Part shown: positions 42,469 to 50,772 of the stretch, in pieces
Numbering within the stretch: position 1 is the first letter of the stretch
How the letters are laid out: each line of letters starts with the position of its first letter
Origin: Pelagerythrobacter marensis
GTDB lineage: Bacteria > Pseudomonadota > Alphaproteobacteria > Sphingomonadales > Sphingomonadaceae
NCBI RefSeq assembly: GCF_036700095.1
Contig: NZ_CP144918.1
Location: 1,675,001 to 1,739,000, forward strand
Reading direction: 5' to 3'
Length of the DNA stretch: 64,000 bases
The notes under the pieces: model-generated
Told to the model about the DNA's origin: nothing
Seen by the model: only the letters and a program-made list of their open reading frames with translations
Databases searched by the model: none
Position numbers and translations under genes: made by a program

Positions 42469-43625
42469 GCGCGGCCTGCCAGAATGCCGCCGCGGAAGCG
42501 GGCAATGGCGTTGCCGCTGCGCTCCGCGCGGTCGATTGCACCGCGGGCGAGTTCACCGCGCAGGCGTTCGGTCGCCTGTTCGCGCCGGGCGGAGCCCTGA
42601 CCTCGGTCCTGACGATCGCGTTGACGCTGTTCGTGGCGCTTTTCGCCATCGCGCTGCTGCTCGGACGGACCAATCTCGGGATCAGGTCGCTGACCCCGCG
42701 CATGGTCACCCTGGGCCTGGTGGTGACGTTCGCGACCAGCTGGGTGGCTTACCAGAGCGTGGTGTGGAACCTTGCGATCGGCGCCCCGGACTGGCTCGCG
42801 ACGATCCTGGCGGGAACGGACGGCTCGGCGACCGAAGTGTTCGCGCAGAAAATCGACGTCGTGTTCATCGCCGTGCAACAGGCGACGCAGGGGCAGGAGG
42901 ATATCGGCGCCTTTTCGCCTGCAGGCATCTTGTGGATGGGCGCAATGCTGTTTCTGCTGGGCACGGTGGGCGTGTTGGTCACGGCACGGATCGGGCTGGC
43001 CGTGCTTGTCGCGCTGGGGCCGATTTTCGTCGTGATGGCGCTGTTCAACGGCACGCGCGGCCTTTTCACCGGGTGGCTGAAAGGGGTGGTGATGCTTGCC
43101 CTGACGCCGCTGTTCGCGGTGCTTGCCGGGGGCGTGATGCTGGAACTTGCCGTGCCGATCCTCGCCACGTTGTCGGCAACCCCGGGCCAGGTCGACCCGC
43201 AGGCTGCGATGGCGTTCTTCCTGATCGGCGCGGTGCATGTCGCGCTGATGATCATGGTGATCAAGGTCGCCGGAACGATGGTGGCCGGCTGGCGGGTTTT
43301 CGGCCTGGTGCCGCAGGACGTGCCCGAACGGGGCGAGCGTGCCCCGGCCTCTGCCCAGGCCCCATCCTCCGCATCGGCCGCTCCCCGGACAACGTTCGCA
43401 GCACAGTCGCCGGCGCCCCAGCGGCGCATAGCGATGGGTGCGGTGCCGACCGCAGTGGCCGCCAACGATAGCGGTCCGCCCTCGATGACGACCCGTGAAA
43501 CGCGGGTGGTGACGCCATCGGGCGGCGCCCAGGCGCAGCCACTCAGCCCCTCCCAATCGCGCACGAGCGGAATCGGCAGTCGCTTCCGCGCACCGCAGAA
43601 GAGAATTTCGGAGAAGTCGAAATGA
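42465..43625 (+). CDS. virB6: VirB6-like polytopic channel protein
   Basis: 386 residues. About six membrane spans between residues 35 and 280 (LTSVLTIALTLFVALFAIALLL; GLVVTFATSWVAYQ with the conserved Trp; FFLIGAVHVALMIMVIKVAG), followed by a hydrophilic Pro/Ala/Ser-rich tail of about 90 residues. The TrbL/VirB6 pattern is clear. Coupled by ATGA overlaps to virB4 and virB9. Confidence 0.88.
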   Translation: MSAACQNAAAEAGNGVAAALRAVDCTAGEFTAQAFGRLFAPGGALTSVLTIALTLFVALFAIALLLGRTNLGIRSLTPRMVTLGLVVTFATSWVAYQSVVWNLAIGAPDWLATILAGTDGSATEVFAQKIDVVFIAVQQATQGQEDIGAFSPAGILWMGAMLFLLGTVGVLVTARIGLAVLVALGPIFVVMALFNGTRGLFTGWLKGVVMLALTPLFAVLAGGVMLELAVPILATLSATPGQVDPQAAMAFFLIGAVHVALMIMVIKVAGTMVAGWRVFGLVPQDVPERGERAPASAQAPSSASAAPRTTFAAQSPAPQRRIAMGAVPTAVAANDSGPPSMTTRETRVVTPSGGAQAQPLSPSQSRTSGIGSRFRAPQKRISEKSK

Positions 43626-44398
43626 AACGCGTGGCCCTAACCGCGCTCGCTATCGCAATGCTCGCTTCGCCACCGGCGCTGGCGCAGGACCCCCGCCTGG
43701 TCGAGCGACTTTACGACCCCGCTCGGGTGGTGACGATCGAAGGCCGAACGAAAGTGCAGGCCACGATCCAGTTCGGCGAAGACGAGCTGATCGAGAACGT
43801 CGCTATCGGCGATTCCGAAGCCTGGCAGGTCACCCCCAACAAGCGTGCCAACCTGCTGTTCATCAAGCCGCTTTCGCCGACGGCCAAGACCAATATGACC
43901 GTGGTGACGAACAAGCACACTTATCTGTTCGACCTGGTGGCCAGCCCCCGGGCCGAGCCGCTCTATGTCCTCCGTTTCACATATCCGGAAGAACCGGAGG
44001 AAGAGCAGCCCATGCTCGCCCAGGGGCCGAATGCGGTCGAGCTGGCCGCTGCCACCGATCCTTACGCGGTTGTCGATCCAGCAGAACTCAATTTCGCCTG
44101 GGACGGGCAGGGCGATACCGCGCTCCTGCCCGAGCGCACTTACGACGACGGGAATGCGACTTTCCTTACCTGGCCCGCCGGTCGTTCGGTGCCGGCAATC
44201 CTGGTCAGGGACCACGAAGGGACCGAAGGGCCTGTCAATTTCACGGTGCGCGGGGACACTATCGTCGTGGACGGGGTCCCCCGCGAAATCGTCCTGCGCT
44301 CGGGCGATGACAGTGCCACTCTGACGAACACCGGGCCCGTGCGGCCCGAATGGTCGCGCGGACAGGCCGCGCTGGCCCAGGCAAGGGAGAAGAGGTGA
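43622..44398 (+). CDS. virB9: VirB9-like periplasmic/outer-membrane core protein
   Basis: 258 residues. Signal peptide (AIAMLASPPALAQ), N-terminal domain (IEGRTKVQATIQFGEDELIENVAIGDSEAWQVTPN split), KANLLFIKPL-like RANLLFIKPL and the C-terminal domain that forms the outer-membrane core ring with VirB10. The usual VirB7 lipoprotein partner gene is not seen. Confidence 0.93.
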   Translation: MKRVALTALAIAMLASPPALAQDPRLVERLYDPARVVTIEGRTKVQATIQFGEDELIENVAIGDSEAWQVTPNKRANLLFIKPLSPTAKTNMTVVTNKHTYLFDLVASPRAEPLYVLRFTYPEEPEEEQPMLAQGPNAVELAAATDPYAVVDPAELNFAWDGQGDTALLPERTYDDGNATFLTWPAGRSVPAILVRDHEGTEGPVNFTVRGDTIVVDGVPREIVLRSGDDSATLTNTGPVRPEWSRGQAALAQAREKR

Positions 44399-45525
44399 TG
44401 CGACTTGCCATGCGATTGCCCGCCCGCAAGCAGGGTGGTGCAGCGAACGATATCGATCCGCGCGAGCAGGAATCGGCCGAGATCATCGACCTCGCCAGCC
44501 GCAATGCTTTCCCTGTCGTCACGCAGCGCAAGGGCAAGTCCGATTCGCTCGGGCTGGTGGCCGGTGTTGCCATCGTTGCCCTGCTGGGTGCGGCGACCTT
44601 TATCGGGATGGATTCGACGCGCATGGCCGAACCGGAAGGCGTCGGCGGCCAGCAGCCCGCCCCGGCCTCGGCGCAGCCGGCCACGCCGCAGCCGGCGCAG
44701 GAACCCGCGACGCCCGCAGCGGCCGCGCCTGCCCCGCAGTCCGATCCGGCCCCTGCGCCGGTTCTGGCGGCCGATCCGGGCGCGTCGCCCGCGCCAATGG
44801 GCAATCCCTATGCCAGCCCCACGGTGGTGTTCGATTCGAGCGCGCTTCCCGCTCCCGCGGCAGGCCCGGCCGCCCCGGGCGCGGGCGAAGGCGCCTCCGC
44901 CGCAACGGGCAATTCCGCGTCCGACTTCGCCAGCCGCATCGGCGGGGTGGGGGGCGCACCCGCCCAGGCGAAGGCGATGGTGAATCCGCGGACCACCGTG
45001 ACCCAGGGCACGCTGATCCCCGCCGTGCTCGAAACCGCGATCGACACCAATGTGCCCGGCTTCGTGCGCGCGGTGGTCAGCCAGGACGTGCGCAGTTTCG
45101 ACGGGACGCGCGTGCTCGTGCCGCGCAGCAGCCGGCTTGTCGGCCAGTACCAGTCCGGCGTGCAGGGCGGGCAGAAGCGGGCCTATGTCATCTGGACCCG
45201 CCTGATCCGGCCCGATGGTGCCTCGGTCAATCTCGCCTCGCCCGCGATCGGGTTCGATGGCACGACCGGGCTGGAGGGCGATGTCGACAACCGGTTCTTC
45301 CAGCGCTTCGGCTCGGCCCTGCTGCTTTCGGTCGTCGGCGGACTGTCGGCGCTCGGATCCGGCGGCGCCTCGGTCGTGCTGGGCGGGGCCGGACAGTCCG
45401 CTGCCGGCGTGGCCGCCCAGCAGGATAGCCAGATCGGGCCGACGATCCGCGTGCGGCAGGGCGAGCCGATCCGCGTGTTCACCGCACGCGATCTCGATTT
45501 CAGCCAGGTTGCGGCGGTCAGGTAA
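44398..45525 (+). CDS. virB10: VirB10-like envelope-spanning protein
   Basis: 375 residues. One span near 42-62 (SLGLVAGVAIVALLGAATFIG), a proline/alanine-rich periplasmic linker (about 70-175) and the C-terminal TrbI/VirB10 domain (QGTLIPAVLETAIDTNVPGF, VLVPRSSRLVGQYQSG, WTRLIRPDGASVNL). It shares one base with the virB9 stop. GTG 44395 is an alternative start. Confidence 0.93.
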   Translation: MRLAMRLPARKQGGAANDIDPREQESAEIIDLASRNAFPVVTQRKGKSDSLGLVAGVAIVALLGAATFIGMDSTRMAEPEGVGGQQPAPASAQPATPQPAQEPATPAAAAPAPQSDPAPAPVLAADPGASPAPMGNPYASPTVVFDSSALPAPAAGPAAPGAGEGASAATGNSASDFASRIGGVGGAPAQAKAMVNPRTTVTQGTLIPAVLETAIDTNVPGFVRAVVSQDVRSFDGTRVLVPRSSRLVGQYQSGVQGGQKRAYVIWTRLIRPDGASVNLASPAIGFDGTTGLEGDVDNRFFQRFGSALLLSVVGGLSALGSGGASVVLGGAGQSAAGVAAQQDSQIGPTIRVRQGEPIRVFTARDLDFSQVAAVR

Positions 45526-45536
45526 GGCGAGAGGCC

Positions 45537-46529
45537 ATGGCGGCGGATATCCACTCCCTGCGGAGCGAGAGCGGCGGCGAGCGCAGCGTCTATCTCGACG
45601 CCTATCTCGCACCGTTCCGCGAATGGCTCGATCGCGATACGGTGACGGAAATCCTCGTCAATCGGCCGGGCGAGGCCTGGATCGAGGATGCCGCCTCGCC
45701 GGGAATGCAGCGGATCGAAACGCCGCATATCGACGACAGGCTGGTCCAGCGCCTGGCCGAACAGGTCGCGCGGGTCAGCCATCAGGGTATCAACCGCGAA
45801 CATCCGCTGCTGGGTGCGACATTGCCCGATGGCGCGCGCGTGCAGTTCTGCGGCCCCCCCGCAACGCGACGGCACTGGGCCATGGCGATCCGCCGGCATC
45901 GCCGGCTCGACCTGCCGCTGGACGCTTACGATACCGGGCCGCTTGCGGAAGCGACGCCCCCGCCGATGCCCGATCCCCGGGCGGAGCCGATCGCTTACCT
46001 TCGCGAAGCCATTCGCCAGCGGCGCACGATCTTGATCTCGGGCGGGACGAGCACCGGCAAGACGACCTTCCTCAATGCCATGCTGGGGGAGATCCCGCGC
46101 GAGCAGCGCGTCGTGCTGGTCGAGGATACGCCCGAGTTGAAACTGCCCGGCGAAAACGGCGTCGGCCTGGTCGCGGTGAAGGGCGAACTGGGCGAAGCCA
46201 AGGTCACCGCCAACGAGCTGCTGCAGGCGGCGTTGCGCCTGCGCCCCGACCGGGTCGTGCTCGGCGAATTGCGCGGAGCCGAAAGCGTCAGCTTCCTGCG
46301 CGCCATCAACACCGGCCATCCGGGCAGTTTCTCGACCATTCACGCCAACAGTCTGCGCGGCGCGCTGGAGCAGCTCGCCCTGATGGTCATGCAGACCGGG
46401 ATCGGCCTGACGCGAGGCGACACGATCGCCTATGCCGCTTCGGTGATAGATGTGATCGTTCAGCTCGGTCGCGGGAACGATGGCAAGCGCGGTATCGCGC
46501 AGATCGCCAGCACCGCTTCGCTGCTCTGA
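45537..46529 (+). CDS. virB11: VirB11-like secretion ATPase
   Basis: 330 residues. N-terminal domain, then a hexameric AAA-type ATPase with Walker A GGTSTGKT at 169-176, an Asp box (VVLVEDTPEL), Walker B RPDRVVLGELRGAE and the His box GHPGSFSTIHANS. It is the last gene of the operon and 11 bp after virB10. Confidence 0.95.
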   Translation: MAADIHSLRSESGGERSVYLDAYLAPFREWLDRDTVTEILVNRPGEAWIEDAASPGMQRIETPHIDDRLVQRLAEQVARVSHQGINREHPLLGATLPDGARVQFCGPPATRRHWAMAIRRHRRLDLPLDAYDTGPLAEATPPPMPDPRAEPIAYLREAIRQRRTILISGGTSTGKTTFLNAMLGEIPREQRVVLVEDTPELKLPGENGVGLVAVKGELGEAKVTANELLQAALRLRPDRVVLGELRGAESVSFLRAINTGHPGSFSTIHANSLRGALEQLALMVMQTGIGLTRGDTIAYAASVIDVIVQLGRGNDGKRGIAQIASTASLL

Positions 46530-46786
46530 CCGCGATTTTGCGCACCCGGTTAGCAAACCGGTGAACAAGGTGCATAAATAATTCCCCTTACGGAAGCCCC
46601 CGCCCCGAGGGCAATTGACGTAGGGGAATGGAGGGGTTTCGGAAATTCGGCGATGCAATCGTATGCGGAAATTTCCGCATTGCAGAGAGCGACTTCACGG
46701 CAACCCTATTGCCAAGCGCGTGCGTTATGAAATACTTTCCTTGCAGTTTAAGTCGCAAGAGACGGCTGGACACAAGGAGAGGACGA
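46530..46786. promoter_or_regulatory. Control region upstream of a TonB receptor, with three inverted repeats
   Basis: CCGGTT-AGCA-AACCGG lies near 46547-46562. ATTCCCCTTACG (46581) and CGTAGGGGAAT (46619-46629) form a long-range hairpin. ATGCGGAAATTTCCGCAT (46663-46680) is a perfect 18-bp palindrome flanked by GCAAT and TGC. The last looks like a dimeric repressor operator. No regulator gene is adjacent. Confidence 0.6.
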
Positions 46787-49726
46787 ATGAGGGTGAAGGC
46801 AACCCTGCTTGCCGGCATTTGCGCCGGCGGGCTCGCATTTCCCGTTACCGCGCAGGAAACCGATACAGGGGAAAGCCCGGTCGTGACCGGCGGCCCGGTA
46901 ATCGTGGTAACTGCACAACGGCAGGACCAGAGCCTGCAGGAAGTCCCGATCGCGGTCAGCGCGTTCACGGCCGAAGCGCTGGAAGCGCAGCAGATCGAGA
47001 ACGCGAGCGACCTGCAGCTCACACTGCCGAACGTCTCGTTCACCAAGAGCAACTTTACATCGTCGAGTTTCACCATTCGCGGGATCGGCGATCTCTGCGT
47101 CGGCGTGACCTGCGACAGCGCGACGGCCATCCATACCAACGGCTCGCCCCTGTTCGGCACGCGATTGTTCGAGACCGAATATTTCGATCTTGAAAGGGTC
47201 GAGGTGCTGCGCGGCCCGCAGGGGACCCTGTTCGGCCGCAACGCAACCTCGGGCGTGGTCAACGTCGTGACCGCAAAGCCCGACCTTTCCGGGTTCGGGG
47301 CCGCGGCGGAGCTGGAATACGGCAACTACGAAAGCATCAAGGCCAAGGGCATGATCAACCTGCCCATCGGCGAGGTGCTCGGCCTTCGCGTGGCCGGCTT
47401 CTACCTCAACCGCGACGGATATACCCGCAACCTCTACGACGGATCGCGGATCGACGATCGCGACATGTACGCGGTGCGCGGCTCGCTCCGGTTCGAGCCC
47501 GGGCCGGATACGACACTGGACCTGATGGGGTATTACTTCCGCGAAAACGACAACCGGCTGCGTATCCAGAAGCAGACCTGTCAACGCGATCCGACCGGGG
47601 TGCTCGGGTGTCTGAATGCCCGGCGCGATTTCGACAGCACCAATGCCAATTCCACTCTGGCATCGGTGCTGACATCGGAAGAGCTTTTCGCGATTCAGGG
47701 CCTCCCGCCGGGTTTCGGCCTGGGAAGTCTTTACGGACCGGACGGTTTCGCCAATTTCGACGAGCCGGACGACGTGCGCGTCGTCAACACACCGGTGACA
47801 CCCGAATATTTTGCCGACGAGCTGCAGCTCCAGGCCCATCTGGAGCAGCGCTTCGGCGCGATGAGCCTGTCGCTGACGGGCCTGTATCAGGAAACCTCGG
47901 TCGACTCCCGCCAGGATTACAATCTCGGCGTGCTCGACCGCTCGGGATATGCGGCTGCCCTCAATCAGCTGGCGTTCTTTGCGGCCAACGACGTGATTTT
48001 TCCCGGCTCGTCGGCCTACTTCGCGCCGATTGCCGAGGCGTTGATCCCTGGCGGACCCGACGGTCCGCTGTGCACGTCGGACAACGACATGGACAATCAG
48101 GGCGCGTTCGAAGGGAATGCGATCTGCGGCGAGGTTCCCCTGTCGTACGACCGTTCGCACCAGGAGCAGAAAGCGTGGTCGGGCGAAGTGATCCTGAGCA
48201 GCGATTTCGACGGGCCGCTCAATTTCCTGATCGGCGGCATCTATGCCGAGTCGGAAGTTTCGGAGAACAGCTATTACGTGAATGCATTCGGCCTCGACTA
48301 TGCGGCCGGCATACTCGGCACGTTCTCCGCGCTGGGCGGGGGGCTCGAACCGTCGTATCTCGCCACGTCGATGTACCGGAACAACACGCAGTATTTCAAA
48401 CTGAAGAGCTTCGGCATCTTCGGCGAACTCTATTACGACATTACCGATCGCCTCAGCTTTACCGCCGGTCTGCGGTATAACGACGACACCAAGGAGGTGA
48501 CTGCGCGCACCACGTTCGCCAGCTTCCTCAACCCCTTCGCCAACGACGGGGATCCGTTCGATTCACCTTATGTGGGAAGCTTCGATGCGGATCCCGGCAT
48601 GGATGGGAACCAGCTGTCGCAGCAGCGCGAGGTTTCGTTCGACGAGATCACCGGGCGCGCGGTGCTCGATTTCGAAATTTCGCCGGACAACAAGGTCTAT
48701 GCTTCGTACTCGCGCGGGTACAAGTCGGGAGGGATCAATCCGCCGCTGTCGCCCGTCTTCGACGTCAGCGAGAGCTTCGGGCCCGAGCAGATCGATGCGT
48801 TCGAGATCGGTTCCAAGAACACGTTCCTCAACGGAACGTTGCAGGCGAACCTCACGGCCTTCTACTACAAGTACAAGGATCTGCAGCTCAGCCGGATCGT
48901 CGCGCGAACGTCTGTCAACGATACGATCGATGCGGATATCTGGGGGCTCGAGTTCGAATCGATCCTTCGCCCGTCGCCGCAGTGGACGATCAACATGAAC
49001 CTCAGTTACCTCAACACGAAGGTTGCCGGGGATCAGTTCTTTTCCAACCCGCGCGATCCGGGCGGCGGCGACCCGGATGCGGTGATCATCAAGGATATCT
49101 CGAACGGATCGCTCTGCGCGGTGACCGGTGCCGGAGCGAACGCGTTCGTTGCCGCTGTCAACAGCCCGCTTGGCTTGCAGGGGCCGGCGCCATTCCCGTC
49201 CGACGGCCAAATTGCTTCCACTGGCGCCTTCGGAATCTGTGCCGCATTGGCTGCGGGTGCGGCTGGGGATATCGGCGAATTCAACCCCGCACTTGCTCCC
49301 CTTCAGCCGCTTCTCGATAGTTTCGGACCGGTAGGCGTGCTCAGCCCGGGTGTCGAGGTGAACTTGCGCGGGAACAAGCTTCCCCAGGCGCCGGAATTCA
49401 AAGCCTCGATGGGCGTTCAGTACACGGCGGAGTTCGGCAATGGCATGTCGCTGGTGCCGCGTTTCGACGTGGCGATGACCGGCACCCAATACGGCAATGT
49501 CTTCAACGGCAGCGTCAACCGGATCGAACCGTTCGTCCAGGCGAATGCGCAGATCCAGTTGAACGGGCCCGACCAGAACTGGTTCGTGCGCGGTTTCGTG
49601 CAGAATATCTTCGACTGCAATTCGACCACGGGCCTTTACGTGACGGATGCCTCGTCGGGGAACTTCACCAATATCTTCACGCTGGATCCGCGCCGCTACG
49701 GTATCGCGATCGGCGCGCGGTTCTGA
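46787..49726 (+). CDS. TonB-dependent outer-membrane receptor
   Basis: 979 residues from ATG 46787, AAGGAGAGG upstream. Signal peptide ending PVTAQE, TonB-box-like PVIVVTAQRQDQSLQEVPIAV, plug (LQLTLPNVSFTKSNFTSSSF, IRGIG, VEVLRGPQGTLFGRNATSGVVNVVTAKP) and barrel ending RYGIAIGARF. The plug is that of the very large sphingomonad receptor class for siderophores, sugars or aromatic compounds. The protein is long for its class (most are 700-900), with cysteine-bearing loops (LCVGVTCDS, LCTSDND). Ligand unknown. Confidence 0.93.
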   Translation: MRVKATLLAGICAGGLAFPVTAQETDTGESPVVTGGPVIVVTAQRQDQSLQEVPIAVSAFTAEALEAQQIENASDLQLTLPNVSFTKSNFTSSSFTIRGIGDLCVGVTCDSATAIHTNGSPLFGTRLFETEYFDLERVEVLRGPQGTLFGRNATSGVVNVVTAKPDLSGFGAAAELEYGNYESIKAKGMINLPIGEVLGLRVAGFYLNRDGYTRNLYDGSRIDDRDMYAVRGSLRFEPGPDTTLDLMGYYFRENDNRLRIQKQTCQRDPTGVLGCLNARRDFDSTNANSTLASVLTSEELFAIQGLPPGFGLGSLYGPDGFANFDEPDDVRVVNTPVTPEYFADELQLQAHLEQRFGAMSLSLTGLYQETSVDSRQDYNLGVLDRSGYAAALNQLAFFAANDVIFPGSSAYFAPIAEALIPGGPDGPLCTSDNDMDNQGAFEGNAICGEVPLSYDRSHQEQKAWSGEVILSSDFDGPLNFLIGGIYAESEVSENSYYVNAFGLDYAAGILGTFSALGGGLEPSYLATSMYRNNTQYFKLKSFGIFGELYYDITDRLSFTAGLRYNDDTKEVTARTTFASFLNPFANDGDPFDSPYVGSFDADPGMDGNQLSQQREVSFDEITGRAVLDFEISPDNKVYASYSRGYKSGGINPPLSPVFDVSESFGPEQIDAFEIGSKNTFLNGTLQANLTAFYYKYKDLQLSRIVARTSVNDTIDADIWGLEFESILRPSPQWTINMNLSYLNTKVAGDQFFSNPRDPGGGDPDAVIIKDISNGSLCAVTGAGANAFVAAVNSPLGLQGPAPFPSDGQIASTGAFGICAALAAGAAGDIGEFNPALAPLQPLLDSFGPVGVLSPGVEVNLRGNKLPQAPEFKASMGVQYTAEFGNGMSLVPRFDVAMTGTQYGNVFNGSVNRIEPFVQANAQIQLNGPDQNWFVRGFVQNIFDCNSTTGLYVTDASSGNFTNIFTLDPRRYGIAIGARF

Positions 49727-49750
49727 CAACACATTCCGCTTGGGGGAGGG

Positions 49751-49784
49751 AGGGGCCGGGCCTTGTGTCCGGCCCCTTTTCTTG
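49751..49784 (+). terminator. Rho-independent terminator
   Basis: AGGGGCCGG (49751-49759) pairs with CCGGCCCCT (49769-49777), followed by TTTTCTT. Confidence 0.85.
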
Positions 49785-49793
49785 TCCCTTGCC

Positions 49794-50540
49794 CTACCGG
49801 ATATCGCGCCCGGTGGCGAAGGGCGAGAAATCGGTGCCGGTATCGTAGATATCGACTCCTTCGCGCCGCTTGAGCGCGCCGACCGCAAGATAAGTGACCG
49901 GCGTCAATATCGCTTCCCACGTCGTCTTGATCAGCCATTGCGACAGCACGACCTGCCACAGCAGCTCCACGGGCCAGCCTGCCAGGCCCCAGAACGCGAG
50001 GGGATAGAAAATCAGGCTGTCCAGCCCCTGGCCCACCACGGTCGATCCGATCGTGCGGGTCCACAGGGCCTTGCCGCCGGTCCAGACCTTCATTTTCGCA
50101 AGGACGAAGCTGTTGGCGAACTCTCCCGCCCAGAAGGCGACCATCGAGGCGAGCACGATCCGCCAGGAGTTGCCGAAAACGAACTCGTAGGCGTCCTGTC
50201 CGGGCCATCCGGCCGCGGGGGGCAAGGTGACAACGACCCAGGCCATGAGCGCCATGAAAGCAAGCGCGGCGAAACCGGTCCAGATAACCCGCCGCGCGCG
50301 GGCATAGCCGTAAACTTCCGTGAGCACGTCGCCGATGATGTAGCTGATGGGAAAGAACAGCACACCCGCGCCGAACGACCATTCGGTGCCGTCCGGAAGC
50401 GTCACATAGGATGGCTTGGACGCTCCGATGATGTTCGACAGCAGCAGGATGGCGACGAACGCCGCCATTATCAGATCGTAGTACCGGAAAGCCGGCGGAG
50501 TCTCGCCGCCGGTCTCGATGCGCTGCGGTGCATGGGCCAT
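49794..50540 (-). CDS. Queuosine precursor transporter (YhhQ/QPTR family)
   Basis: 248 residues with about six spans. The family signatures are LLLSNIIGASK near 32-42, FFPISYIIGDVLTEVYGYARARRVIW near 61-86, WAGEFANSFVLAKMK and GSTVVGQGLDSLIFYPLAFWG. It imports preQ0/preQ1 for tRNA queuosine. Convergent with the TonB receptor. Confidence 0.92.
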   Translation of the reverse strand: MAHAPQRIETGGETPPAFRYYDLIMAAFVAILLLSNIIGASKPSYVTLPDGTEWSFGAGVLFFPISYIIGDVLTEVYGYARARRVIWTGFAALAFMALMAWVVVTLPPAAGWPGQDAYEFVFGNSWRIVLASMVAFWAGEFANSFVLAKMKVWTGGKALWTRTIGSTVVGQGLDSLIFYPLAFWGLAGWPVELLWQVVLSQWLIKTTWEAILTPVTYLAVGALKRREGVDIYDTGTDFSPFATGRDIR

Positions 50541-50597
50541 GCCGCTGCCTATCCCGATTTGCGCGACTGGAAAAGCGCGCTATGGCTCCACCCGCAA

Positions 50598-50674
50598 GCG
50601 CCCGTAGCTCATCTGGATAGAGCGCGAGACTTCTAATCTTGAGGCAGCAGGTTCGAGTCCTGCCGGGCGCGCCA
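50598..50674 (+). tRNA. tRNA-Arg (anticodon UCU)
   Basis: Acceptor arm GCGCCCG/CGGGCGC (50598-50604 / 50664-50670), D-arm TAGCTCATCTGGATAGAGC, anticodon stem CGAGA/TCTTG with loop CTTCTAA (anticodon TCT at 50632-50634), T-arm GGTTCGAGTCC and an encoded CCA at 50672-50674. No integrase or att repeat is adjacent. Confidence 0.97.
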
Positions 50675-50772
50675 TTTCTCGTCGGTTATCGGGATGACCC
50701 TCGCCAGACGGGATTGCCCTAAAAGCGGGCACGCCTGTTCGACAGGGGGCGAGACCGGACGAAATCGCGGGT

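Noticed and set aside
38716-46529. Integrative conjugative element
   Set aside because: No integrase, relaxase, coupling protein or attachment repeats at either side; the nearby tRNA-Arg at 50.6 kb has no integrase partner.
50598-50674. tRNA as attachment site of a genomic island
   Set aside because: No integrase or duplicated tRNA 3' end was seen within the window.
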